Below, in pieces: positions 15,854 through 24,800 of a DNA stretch of 49,037 nt. Source of the stretch: Paractinoplanes polyasparticus (GTDB lineage Bacteria > Actinomycetota > Actinomycetes > Mycobacteriales > Micromonosporaceae); assembly GCF_019710575.1 (NCBI RefSeq), contig NZ_JAHWFK010000018.1, positions 1 through 49,037 on the forward strand, given 5' to 3'. The translations under genes and the position numbers were made by a program. Within the stretch, counting starts at the first letter, position 1; the number at the start of each line of letters is the position of its first letter. The notes below the pieces were generated by a model, which saw only the letters and a list, made by a program, of their open reading frames with translations, made no database searches and was not told the origin of the DNA.

Positions 15854-16462
15854 ATGAGCGACGAACAAGCGTGGGACGCCCGGTACAACGAGAACACCCG
15901 CATCTGGAGCGGCAAGCCGAATGTCGTGCTGGTGCGCGAGGTCGGCGACCTGCCGCCCGGCACGGCCCTCGACCTGGGGTGCGGCGAGGGCGGCGACGCG
16001 ATCTGGCTGGCGAAGCGGGGCTGGCGGGTGACCGCCGTGGACATCTCCGGGGTGGCTCTCGCCCGGGCCCAGGAGCACGCCGATGATGCCGGGGTCAGCG
16101 TCGACTGGCGCAAGCACGACCTGCTCAACGACTTCCCGGACGGGATGTACGACCTGGTCAGCGCGCAGTTCCTGCACTTCTGGGGCGAGTTCGACCGGGA
16201 GAGCATCCTGCGCCGGGCGGCGGCCGCGGTGGCGCCGGGTGGCATCCTGCTGATCGAGGGACACATGGACACCGGACCGGTGCGCCGCCCCGAGCACGAG
16301 AACGCGCCCGAACTGCCCGGCCCGGACCAGGTGATCGAGCGGCTGGAGCTCGACGAGGGCTGGGACGTGCTGCTGGCCGAGGTGCACCCGCGCGAGCACA
16401 TCATCGACGGGGTCGCGCACGAACGCTCCGACAACACGGTGAAACTTCGCCGCCGGGCTTGA
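15854..16462 (+). CDS. class I SAM-dependent methyltransferase
   Basis: This 202-residue protein has a class I methyltransferase fold with SAM-binding motif ALDLGCGEGGD at 38-48, acidic loop VTAVDIS after the second strand, and a motif IV region YDLVSAQFLHFWGEF. It resembles small-molecule methyltransferases of the tellurite-resistance/thiopurine type. The substrate is unknown. ATG 15854 lies 6 nt after CAGGCT, a possible leaderless arrangement. It stands alone after a terminator. Confidence 0.88.
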   Translation: MSDEQAWDARYNENTRIWSGKPNVVLVREVGDLPPGTALDLGCGEGGDAIWLAKRGWRVTAVDISGVALARAQEHADDAGVSVDWRKHDLLNDFPDGMYDLVSAQFLHFWGEFDRESILRRAAAAVAPGGILLIEGHMDTGPVRRPEHENAPELPGPDQVIERLELDEGWDVLLAEVHPREHIIDGVAHERSDNTVKLRRRA

Positions 16463-16489
16463 CCCTCACACTGTGTCAGTCGGCAGGGT
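16459..16489 (+). promoter_or_regulatory. promoter for the transglutaminase-like gene
   Basis: A -35 TTGACC at 16459-16464 overlaps the methyltransferase stop codon. A -10-like CAGGGT sits at 16484-16489 (19-nt spacer), 6 nt before ATG 16496, suggesting a leaderless mRNA. Confidence 0.4.
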
Positions 16490-16495
16490 CGAGAC

Positions 16496-17272
16496 ATGAC
16501 GCAATCAACGATGACCGATCTCGGACGCCACGCGGACGCGGTGGCCGGGCTGCCGGGTGACCTCGCCTCGATCGTCGCCACCGTGCAGGGGCTGTTCATC
16601 CATGAGGGCTGGGCCGAGCGGTACGGGGTGAAGGTCGCCCATCCCGAGACCGCCAACCTCCGGCGTACGGAGGAACTGCTCGACGCCGCCGGTGATCGGC
16701 CGCTCGGCGAGGCCCGCGAACCGGCGGACCGGGTGGCCACCATGTGCCGCAGCTTCTCGGTGGTCACGGCCGCGATGCTGCGCGCGCACGGCGTCGACGC
16801 CCGCGCCCGGGCCGGCTTCGCCACCTACTTCCTGGACGGCTTCCACGAGGACCACTGGGTGGTGGAGCTGCGCGACGGCGACCGGTGGCGGCTGGCCGAC
16901 CCGCAGATCGACGCCCTCCAGCGCGAGGCGTTGAAGCTGGACTTCGACCCGCTCGACGTGCCCCGCGACCGGTTCGTGGTCGGCTCCGACGCCTGGCGTT
17001 CGATCCGGGCCGGGACGGCCGACCCCGGCAGCTTCGGTTTCAGCGGCGAGGAGGAACTGCGGGGAGAGTGGTTCGTAGCGCGCTCAGTGGTCCTCGACCA
17101 GGCGGCCCGGGCCGGCTTCGAGGGTCTGCCGTGGGACGCCTGGGATCCGATGCCGGGCCCGGACGACGAGGTCGACGTGGCCCTGTTCGACCGGATCACC
17201 TCCGGCGCGGAACCGGTGATGATCCCGGCGGAAGTGTTCAACACACGTCGCCGGGCCCGGGAGAAGCTGTAG
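16496..17272 (+). CDS. transglutaminase-like domain protein
   Basis: This 258-residue protein carries a papain-like transglutaminase/protease core. The candidate triad is Cys84 (MCRSFSVVTAAMLRAHGVDAR), His120 (EDHWVVEL) and Asp135 (RLADPQID), in the correct order and spacing. No signal peptide is seen. Bacterial proteins of this type include amidases and peptide-processing enzymes, and the reaction cannot be told here. It lies about 300 bp upstream of the RiPP locus but has its own likely promoter, so a part in RiPP maturation is possible but unsupported. Confidence 0.85.
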   Translation: MTQSTMTDLGRHADAVAGLPGDLASIVATVQGLFIHEGWAERYGVKVAHPETANLRRTEELLDAAGDRPLGEAREPADRVATMCRSFSVVTAAMLRAHGVDARARAGFATYFLDGFHEDHWVVELRDGDRWRLADPQIDALQREALKLDFDPLDVPRDRFVVGSDAWRSIRAGTADPGSFGFSGEEELRGEWFVARSVVLDQAARAGFEGLPWDAWDPMPGPDDEVDVALFDRITSGAEPVMIPAEVFNTRRRAREKL

Positions 17273-17283
17273 CGTCGGTAGGC

Positions 17284-17493
17284 GTGATCCCGCAGCACTT
17301 TCCGCTCTATCTGCGCGAGCTCGGCGCCTCTCCGGCCGGCGACAAGGTCTGGCTGGTCGTCGGCTGGATGCCCGACACCGTCTCCGGGCTGCCCCGCCAG
17401 CCGGTGGCCCTGCTGTGCGACGGCGACGTCGAGGAGCCGCGCGTCCTCGAGAAGACCTCCGTCTATCGCGTGCTGGGCCCCAGTCGGCACTGA
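17284..17493 (+). CDS. small conserved-looking protein of unknown function
   Basis: This 69-residue protein begins IPQHFPLYLRELG after a GTG start and contains VWLVVGWMPDTVSGLPRQPVALL. It has no signal peptide or membrane helix. Codon use is like neighbouring genes (high third-position G/C), which supports it being real. The -10-like TAGCGT at 17270-17275 overlaps the upstream stop codon and lies 8 nt before the GTG. I do not recognise a domain. Confidence 0.7.
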   Translation: MIPQHFPLYLRELGASPAGDKVWLVVGWMPDTVSGLPRQPVALLCDGDVEEPRVLEKTSVYRVLGPSRH

Positions 17494-17502
17494 GCGTGCC
17501 CG

Positions 17503-17530
17503 TGACATGACCTCAGGTGTTGTCTATGCT
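17503..17530 (+). promoter_or_regulatory. promoter of the fxs operon
   Basis: A -35 TGACAT at 17503-17508 and a -10 TATGCT at 17525-17530 are separated by 16 nt. They lie about 37 nt upstream of the fxsA start, leaving room for the GGGGGA ribosome site at 17555-17560. This is the best promoter match upstream of the RiPP genes. Confidence 0.55.
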
Positions 17531-17566
17531 TCGGGTGCCTGAAGCCCGGGATCTGGGGGACGTGAC

Positions 17567-17737
17567 GTGCCGCTGCCTACCGCGAAATCACCCGCTCCGC
17601 GCCCGCTCGACGAGGCCCGCCGGAGCCCCATCGACCAGATCGGACGCGCCGCCTCCGCGACCATCGTGCGGCGCATAGTCCAGCTGGATCGGTCCAGGGA
17701 CCGTTCCGAGGTGACGCCCTTCTCGTCGGGGATCTGA
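17567..17737 (+). CDS. fxsA: FxSxx-COOH RiPP precursor peptide FxsA
   Basis: This 56-residue peptide starts at GTG 17567 behind GGGGGA (6-nt spacing) and ends ...TPFSSGI-stop. The C-terminal Phe52-Ser53-Ser54-Gly55-Ile56 fits exactly the FxSxx-COOH signature: Phe, any residue, Ser, two residues, free carboxyl end. The first two-thirds is a charged leader rich in Arg and Ala. Radical SAM enzymes of the FxsB group join the Phe ring to the beta carbon of the third residue of such a motif, giving a three-residue cyclophane; here that would be Phe52-Ser54. The fxsB start is 7 nt downstream. The leader cleavage site and final product are unknown. Confidence 0.93.
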   Translation: MPLPTAKSPAPRPLDEARRSPIDQIGRAASATIVRRIVQLDRSRDRSEVTPFSSGI

Positions 17738-17744
17738 CCCTCAG

Positions 17745-19970
17745 GTGGACGGCCTGTGGCGCCCGCTGCGCCACTTCGTGCTGAAGGTCCACAGCCGCTG
17801 CGATCTCGCGTGCGATCACTGCTACATCTACGAGCACGCCGACCAGTCCTGGCGCGGGCGTCCCGTCGCGATGGCGCCGGAAACGGTGCGCGCCGCGGCC
17901 GGTCGCATCACCCAGCACGCCGCGCGGCACGGCCTGGCCCGGGTGGGCGTGGTTCTGCACGGCGGCGAGCCTCTGCTGCTCGGCGTCCGGCGGCTGCGCG
18001 GCGTCCTCGAGGAACTGCGCGGCACGATCAGCGGCGTGTGCGAGCTCGACCTGCGAATGCAGACCAACGGCGTACGGCTGGACGCCGCGACCTGCGAGCT
18101 GCTGCTCGAACATCGGGTGCGGGTCGGGGTGTCGCTCGACGGTGGCCGGGCCGACAACGACCGGCACCGGCGCTACCGCAACGGCGCCTCCAGCCACACG
18201 CGGGTGCTCAGCGCCCTGCACCTGCTGCGCCGGCCCCGGTACCGCCCGCTCTACGCCGGTCTGTTGTGCACGGTCGACCCGGCCAACGAGCCCGAGGCGG
18301 TCTACGAGGCGCTGCTGGCCGAGCGCCCGCCCCGCATCGACCTGCTGCTGCCGCACGCCACCTGGGATCAGCCCCCGGCGCCGGTCGGGGCGTGGCTGCG
18401 CGCCTTCCACGAGCGCTGGGCCGCCGACGGCCGCCCGGTCCCGGTCCGGCTGTTCGACTCGATCCGGTCCCTGGGCCTGGGCGGCCCGACCGGCACCGAG
18501 GCGGTCGGCCTGGACGACGGCGACGTGGTGGTGATCGAGACGGACGGGGCATGGGAGGAACCCGACTCGATGAAGACCACCGAGCCCGGCGGTGGCGCCA
18601 CCGGCCTGACCGTGTTCGACGCGTCGGCCGACGACGTGACCGGGCTGCCCGCGATGCGCCGCCGCCGGTCCGGACTGGCCGCGCTGTCGGCCACCTGCCG
18701 CGCCTGCGAGGTGGTGCGCCAGTGCGGCGGCGGCCTGACCGCCCACCGCTGGAGCGCGCGCAACGGCTTCGACAACCCCTCGGTGTACTGCGACGACCTC
18801 AAGGAGCTCATCATCGCGATCAACGAGCATCCCGGTCCGGTCGCGGGCGACCTCGGCGCGCTCCCGGCGGACGCCTTCGACGGTCTGGGTTACGGCTACG
18901 GCGACGCGGCCACGGTCGCGTTGCTGGCCGACGCCGAGCTGGCCGTGAACCGGGCCCTGGTGGGCGAGGTGGTGGGGGAGACGGCGGCCGGCGGGCAACT
19001 GCTGGCCGAGCTGGAACGGCGCGCGCCCGAGGTCTTCGACGAGGTGCTGCGGCATCCGTTCGTGCGGTCGTGGGCGGTCAGCTGCCTCGACGGCGGCGGG
19101 TCGGACTGCGACCCGGACTGGGCGGCGGCGATCGCGGCGGCCGTCGCCGTGCGGGCCGGCATCGAGGTCGAGGTGCCGGTGCGGGCCCACGGCGGGCGCA
19201 TCCACCTGCCCACGGTCGGGTTCTTCGCCGCGCCGGCGGCCGAGGTCACGGTGGTCCCCGGGCCGGGCGGGTTCACGCTGCGCTGGCCGGGCGGCCGGAC
19301 GCAGGTGCCGGGGAACCGGAGCGGCTGGCACGCCGCCCGGTGGGTCACGGTCGACGGCACGCGGATCCTGCTCGAGGACGCCGACCCCTACCGCGACCGC
19401 CTCGAGCACGCCGCGGCCGAGCACCTCGACGCCGAGGCCGCCGGCGGCTGGTCGGCCGTGCTGGAGCGGGCCTGGGGCCACCTCGCCGCCGACGCCCCCG
19501 AGCAGCTCGACGGTCTGCGCCAGGGCCTGCGGGTGATCGTCCCGCTGGCTCCCGCGCCCGACGGCACCCTGCGCAGCGCCACGTCGCGGCACGCGTTCGG
19601 CGCCCTCGGCCTGGCCCGCGCCGACGACCCGGCCGCGGTGGCGGTGCTGCTCGTCCACGAGTTCCAGCACACCAAGCTGGGCGCGGTGCTCGACCTGATC
19701 GACCTGGTGCCCGAGGACGCGGCGGGCGAGCGGCTGCGCGTCGGCTGGCGGTCCGACCCCCGCCCGGTCGAGGCGGCCCTGCAGGGGGCGTACGCCCATC
19801 TGGCCGTGGCCGACATCTGGCGCCGCCGCGACAACCGCGAGCTGTTCCGGATGTACCGCGACTGGACCGCCGAAGCCATCGACGCCCTGCGCTCCGGCGA
19901 CCGCCTCACCCCGGCCGGATCCCGCTTCGTGGCTCGCATGGCCGACACCGTGAACGGCTGGGGCGCCTGA
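17745..19970 (+). CDS. fxsB: FxsB: radical SAM/SPASM peptide maturase fused to an HExxH domain
   Basis: This 741-residue enzyme starts at GTG 17745. The radical SAM cluster motif is Cys19-x3-Cys23-x2-Cys26 (CDLACDHC). Barrel segments HGGEPLLL and LRMQTNGVRLD follow. A SPASM-type auxiliary cluster region holds Cys318, Cys321, Cys327 and Cys349. The C-terminal half, from about 390, is a second domain with HEFQH (His638-Glu639-x2-His642), the metal-binding HExxH motif of putative peptide beta-hydroxylases. The fusion suggests two modifications: a Phe-Ser cyclophane made by the radical SAM half, and a separate, possibly 2-oxoglutarate-dependent, hydroxylation. The first follows from family knowledge, the second is inference. 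Confidence 0.93.
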   Translation: MDGLWRPLRHFVLKVHSRCDLACDHCYIYEHADQSWRGRPVAMAPETVRAAAGRITQHAARHGLARVGVVLHGGEPLLLGVRRLRGVLEELRGTISGVCELDLRMQTNGVRLDAATCELLLEHRVRVGVSLDGGRADNDRHRRYRNGASSHTRVLSALHLLRRPRYRPLYAGLLCTVDPANEPEAVYEALLAERPPRIDLLLPHATWDQPPAPVGAWLRAFHERWAADGRPVPVRLFDSIRSLGLGGPTGTEAVGLDDGDVVVIETDGAWEEPDSMKTTEPGGGATGLTVFDASADDVTGLPAMRRRRSGLAALSATCRACEVVRQCGGGLTAHRWSARNGFDNPSVYCDDLKELIIAINEHPGPVAGDLGALPADAFDGLGYGYGDAATVALLADAELAVNRALVGEVVGETAAGGQLLAELERRAPEVFDEVLRHPFVRSWAVSCLDGGGSDCDPDWAAAIAAAVAVRAGIEVEVPVRAHGGRIHLPTVGFFAAPAAEVTVVPGPGGFTLRWPGGRTQVPGNRSGWHAARWVTVDGTRILLEDADPYRDRLEHAAAEHLDAEAAGGWSAVLERAWGHLAADAPEQLDGLRQGLRVIVPLAPAPDGTLRSATSRHAFGALGLARADDPAAVAVLLVHEFQHTKLGAVLDLIDLVPEDAAGERLRVGWRSDPRPVEAALQGAYAHLAVADIWRRRDNRELFRMYRDWTAEAIDALRSGDRLTPAGSRFVARMADTVNGWGA

Positions 19971-20007
19971 TCCGCCACTGTCCCTCGTGGAGGTTGCGAT
20001 CACATGG

Positions 20008-20034
20008 TTGACTGAGCGTCTTGTGGCACAGGAT
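20008..20034 (+). promoter_or_regulatory. possible internal promoter before the first TIR-like gene
   Basis: A -35 TTGACT at 20008-20013 and a -10-like CAGGAT at 20029-20034 (15-nt spacer) lie 6 nt before GTG 20041 in the 70-nt gap after fxsB. It would give a leaderless transcript of the TIR/fxsT part separate from fxsAB. The -10 is a weak match. Confidence 0.35.
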
Positions 20035-20040
20035 GTGAGC

Positions 20041-20709
20041 GTGACAGAGGCGGCCGAGCGGGAGGATCCCGCGGCGCCGGTCTTCTTCCTGAGCTACTGG
20101 CGGCCCGACCCGCCGGCGTTCGGGGCCGGCCCGCCGCGCGAGGCCAACCGGTTCGTCATGCGATTCTTCGACGACCTCACCGAGGACGTCAACAACCTGA
20201 TCGGCTCGGTGCCCGGGCGCGACCCGGGCTTCCTCGACGTCACCCGCGGCGGCGGCGAACTGTGGGAGCGGCGGCTGCTGCACGCGGCCGGCACCTGTCA
20301 GGTCTTCATCTGTCTGCTGTCGAGCCCGTATCTGTCGGGCAGCGAATGGTGCGCGCGGGAATGGGACCTGTTCTCGCGCCGGCAGGTGGTGCCCCGGCAG
20401 GGCCCCGCGGTGCACGACGAGAGCGCGATCGTCCCCGTGCTGTGGACGCCGCTGACCGATCCGCTGCCGCCGGCCGTCGCCGGCGTCAACCTGTTCATGC
20501 CGACCCGGCTGCGCGACGACTTCCGCGCCGACTACCAGGCCGAGGGGCTGCTGGGCCTGCTGCGCACCGGCAAGGAACCGATCTATCAGGCCATCGTCTG
20601 GCGCATCGCGCAGCACGTCGAACGCGTCCGCCGGCACTTCCGGGTCGAGCCGCTGCACGTGCCCGGGCCCGGTGACCTGCGCACCACCTTCGAAAGGGGT
20701 GGCCGATGA
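20041..20709 (+). CDS. TIR-like domain protein of the fxs locus
   Basis: This 222-residue protein consists of one TIR-like domain. The first strand is VFFLSYWRPD (residues 14-23). The later segment CQVFICLLSSPYLSGSEWCAREWDLF ends in the W-C-x-x-E pattern (Trp103 to Glu107), the position of the catalytic glutamate in NAD-hydrolysing TIR domains. Whether it hydrolyses NAD is unknown. GTG 20041 is chosen over a start at 19987, which lacks the expected sequence. Its stop overlaps the next ATG (ATGA). TIR-like proteins are regular partners of FxsB and FxsA. Confidence 0.85.
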   Translation: MTEAAEREDPAAPVFFLSYWRPDPPAFGAGPPREANRFVMRFFDDLTEDVNNLIGSVPGRDPGFLDVTRGGGELWERRLLHAAGTCQVFICLLSSPYLSGSEWCAREWDLFSRRQVVPRQGPAVHDESAIVPVLWTPLTDPLPPAVAGVNLFMPTRLRDDFRADYQAEGLLGLLRTGKEPIYQAIVWRIAQHVERVRRHFRVEPLHVPGPGDLRTTFERGGR

Positions 20710-21884
20710 CGCAGCCGCGCTACTACTTCTACCTCAGCTACGGCCACTCGGTGCGGCTGCGCGCCGACGACCGCCCCGACACCGACCACTGGGCCGGGCA
20801 GCTGTTCACCGAGCTGTCGGCCGAGGTGGCCCGGCTGGTCGGCGCAGACCGCCGCACCCCGGTCGGCTACTACGACGACCTCGTGCAGCCCCTGGCCGAC
20901 TGGAAGACCGCGCTGGCCGACGTGCTGAGCAGCACGGACGTCTTCGTCTCGCTGCTGTCCCCGGGGTACTTCAACAAGTCGTGGCCGCTGCGGGAGCGGG
21001 CCTCGTTCATCAGCCGCTACGCCGACCCGGCGCTGGCCGAGCGCTTCCTGGTGCCGGTGCTCTGGGTGCCCTGGCCGCCCTGGGAGCACGAGCGCGAGAA
21101 GGGTGCGGCGCTGCGGCTCGGCGCCGGCATTCCCGAGTACGCCGAGGAGGGCCTGCAGGCCATGTCGAGGCTCAGCCTCTACCGCCGGCAGTACCGCACG
21201 ATCGTCCGGCGGCTGGCCTACCGGATCGTCACGCTGGCCGCCGACGCCCCGCGCCCGGCCCCCCTCGCCGTCGCCATCGACGAGGTCAGCGCGGAACCGA
21301 CCGCGGCCAGCGAGATCGTCTTCACCGTGGCCGTGCTCGCACCCGGGCGGGCCGACCTGCCGGCGGGCCGCTCGGCCGGGTCGTACGGCACGACGGCGCG
21401 GGCCTGGACCCCGTACCGGGATCTGCAGCACTTCCCGGTCGCCGAGTACGTCGCCAATGTGGCCGAACGGCTCGGCCAGCCCACCCGCATCGTCGACCGG
21501 CCGGGCGACCTGGCCGCGCTCGGGCAGGGCGCGGCGCTGGTGTTGATCGACCCGTGGACGGCGGCCAGTCCCGACGGCCTGGAACGGCTCTCCGTCGTGG
21601 CCGGGCGCATCCCCGAGTGGGCGACCGTGCTGCTGGTGGCCGATCGCTCCGATCCCGAGTACGCCGCGCGCGGCGCCACCCTGCACGCCACTGTGGCCGA
21701 TACCCTCGTCACGGCCGGGGTGGCGCGCAGCCGGATCACCCTGCTGCGCGACGCCGACCGCCTGGTCGAACGGATGCCGTCCATCATCGACCAGGCGTGC
21801 ACCGCGTACCGCCGGAACGCCCCGGTGTTCCTGCCCAAGGGCGCCGACTCGACCCTGCCCAGGATCACGGGGGAACCAGCATGA
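20706..21884 (+). CDS. fxsC: FxsC-type protein: TIR-like domain plus C-terminal domain
   Basis: This 392-residue protein has an N-terminal TIR-like domain (YYFYLSYGHSV at 6-16; SSTDVFVSLLSPGYFNKSWPLRERASF with Trp93 and Glu97). A C-terminal domain of about 200 residues specific to FxSxx-COOH loci begins near EIVFTVAVLAPGRADLPAG and ends VFLPKGADSTLPRI. The length fits full FxsC. It overlaps both neighbours by 4 bp, so it is translated with the preceding TIR gene and fxsT. Its biochemical role is not established. Pairing with a STAND-type ATPase suggests signalling or effector function. Confidence 0.85.
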   Translation: MTQPRYYFYLSYGHSVRLRADDRPDTDHWAGQLFTELSAEVARLVGADRRTPVGYYDDLVQPLADWKTALADVLSSTDVFVSLLSPGYFNKSWPLRERASFISRYADPALAERFLVPVLWVPWPPWEHEREKGAALRLGAGIPEYAEEGLQAMSRLSLYRRQYRTIVRRLAYRIVTLAADAPRPAPLAVAIDEVSAEPTAASEIVFTVAVLAPGRADLPAGRSAGSYGTTARAWTPYRDLQHFPVAEYVANVAERLGQPTRIVDRPGDLAALGQGAALVLIDPWTAASPDGLERLSVVAGRIPEWATVLLVADRSDPEYAARGATLHATVADTLVTAGVARSRITLLRDADRLVERMPSIIDQACTAYRRNAPVFLPKGADSTLPRITGEPA

Positions 21885-24800
21885 CCGACGGCCGTGACGG
21901 GAAGGTCGTCACGTTCTACTCGTACAAGGGTGGCACCGGGCGCACGATGGCGCTGGCCAATGTGGCCTGGATCCTGGCCGCCAACGGCAAGCGGGTGCTG
22001 GTGGCCGACTGGGACCTCGAATCGCCCGGCCTTCACCGCTTCTTCCGGCCGTTCATCGACCCCGAGGCGCTGGCCGGCTCCGGCGGCGTGATCGAACTGG
22101 TCCGCGGCTACGAGCAGGCCACCCTGCAGGACGTGGAGCGTGACGACGACTGGCACCGCGACTACGCCCGGGTCAGCCGGCACGCCTTCACGATCGGCTG
22201 GGACCGCTTCCCGAACGGCGGCACCCTCGACTTCCTGGCGGCGGGCAGCCAGAACCAGGACTACGCGCGCAGCGTCTACGAGCGCGACTGGGACGAGTTC
22301 TACGAGCGGCTGGGCGGCGGCCAGCTGTTCGACGCGCTGCGCGACGACATGAAACGGCACTACGACTACGCCCTCATCGATTCCCGCACCGGGTGGAGCG
22401 ACGTCGCCGGCATCTGCACGGTGCACATGCCGGACGTGCTGATCGACTGCTTCACATTCAGCGAGCAGGGCATCGACGGCGCCGCCACGGTGGCGGCCAA
22501 CGTCTCGTCGCAGCAGGGCCGCCGGCAGATCAGGATCCTGCCGGTGCCCATGCGGGTCGACCTGGCCGAGCTCAAGCGGGCCGACGCGGGCCGGATCGCC
22601 GCCCGGCAGCGGTTCACCGGGCTCCCCGGCGGCATGTCGGCGGCCGAGCGCGACGCCTACTGGTCCACCGTCGAGGTGCCGTACGTTCCCTTCTACGCGT
22701 ACGAGGAGACCCTGGCCACCTTCGGCGACCGGCCCGGCTCGCGCAGCTCCATGCTGGCCGCCTACGAGACGCTGACCGGCTACATCACCGGCGGCGCGAT
22801 CACCTCGCTGCCGCCCATGGAGGAGTCGCTGCGCGAGCGCACGGCGGCCCGGTTCGTGCGCCCGTCGATCCTGCCCGAGTCGACGATCGCGTTGCGCTAC
22901 GCGCCCGACGACCGGGTCTGGGCCGAATGGATCGGCAAGGTGCTCGAGACCGCGGGGGTCACCGTCAACGCGGTCGCCGTCGACCCGGACGCCGACAACG
23001 CGCGCACGCCGGCGGGCCGCGTCCTCACCGTGGTGTCGGCGGCCAACGCGCTCGCCGAGCAGGCCCGCGTCCCTCGCGACCGCAGCGATCCCCGTACGCC
23101 GCTGGTCGCCTACGTCTCCGACGTGAGCGCCCTGCGCGGGCAGTCCGAGAGCGACTCCGCCTTCCTGTCCGGCCAGGCCGAGGAGGTCGCCGTGACCCGG
23201 CTGCTACGGCTGGTCGGGCACCCGGTCGACGACTTCGACCGCAGCCGCGTCGGGTTGCGCTACCCCGGCCGCTCCACCGTGCTGTTCAACGCCCCCATCC
23301 GCAACGTCCAGTTCACCGGTCGCGAGAAGGACCTGCAGGACCTGCGGGCCAAGCTGCTGGCCAGCGGCAGCCCGGTGGTGCTCTCGGGCGCGTCGCCGGT
23401 GGCGTTGCAGGGCATGGGCGGCATCGGCAAGACCCAGGTGGCTATGGAGTACGCGCACCGGTTCCGCAACGCGTACGACTTCGTCTGGTGGATCGACGCC
23501 GACCCGGTGACCTTCGTCGACACCCAGCTGTCCGACCTCGCCCGCGAACTGGGCCTGGCCCCCGACGGCGGCATCGCCGACCAGGCCCAGGCCGTGCTGA
23601 GCGCGCTGCGCCGGGGCCGCACGCTGAGCCGCTGGCTGGTCATCTTCGACAACGCCGAGGACATCGCGGTGGTCAGCCGCTTCCTGCCCAGCGGCCCCGG
23701 CGGCCATGTCATCGTCACCTCGCGCGACGCCGCTTGGGGTGAACACGCCCAGACCGTGCCGGTCGACGTCTTCGACCGCCGCGAGAGCATCACCCACTTG
23801 CGGCGGCGGGTGCCCAGCCTGCGCGCCGACGACGCGTCCCGCCTGGCCGAGCTGCTGGGCGACCTGCCGATCGCCGTGGCCGCCGCCGGCGCCTGGCTGG
23901 CCGACACCGGCGCCCCGGTCGAGGACTATCTGCGCCACATCGAGCAGTACGGCCCGGCCAACCTCGAATCGGTGTGGGACCTGTCGCTCAAGCGGCTCGA
24001 GGAGCGCTCGGCCGCGGCCTACCGGCTGCTCACCCTGTGCTCGGTGCTGGCGCCGCAGATCGCCCTCGACCTGATCTACGGCGACCGGATGGCCGACCTG
24101 CTGCGCCCGCTCGACCCGATGGTCACCGACGCCATGTACCGCGGCTCGCTGATCCAGCAGATCAACCGGCTGGCCCTGCTCAAGCTGGATGTCGGCGGCG
24201 GCCAGATCCACGTGCACCGCATCGTGCAGCACGTGGTGCGCCAGCGGATGACCCCCGAGCAGATCGAGGAGGCCCGCCGCCAGGTGCACCTCGTGCTGGC
24301 CGCGGCCCGGCCCACCGGCGAGGTCGACGACCCGAAGAACTGGCCGCGGTTCCGGCAGCTCTGGCCGCACCTGGAGGTCTCCCGGGCATACCTGTCCCGC
24401 GAGGAACCGGTCCGGCGGCTGATCATCGACCGGGTCCGCTACGTGTGGCAGTCCGGCGGCTACAACGACGGCCGCCGCCTGGCCGAGGAGTACGTGCGCC
24501 GCTGGACCGAGCTGCGCGACCAGCTCACCGACCCGGCCGAGCGCGACTCGCTCAGCCGCCAGCTGCTGTACCTGCGCTTCAACCTGGGCAACATCGTCCG
24601 CGACCGGGCCGACTTCGCCGAGGCCCGGGCCCTGGACGAGCAGGTGCTGACCGAGCAGCGCGACCTGCTGGGCGAGACCCACCCGCATACGTTGACCACG
24701 GCCGGCGGCCTGGGCGCCAGCCTGCGCGCGCTGGGCCTGTACGCCGACGCGCTGCGCCTCGACGAGCGGACGACGGCGGCCTGGGTCGAGAACTTCGGCG

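Noticed and set aside
16496..17272. Transglutaminase-like gene as the FxsA leader protease
   Set aside because: It has a papain-like triad and lies nearby, but it has its own promoter, and another small gene and a promoter separate it from the fxs operon. I see no direct link.
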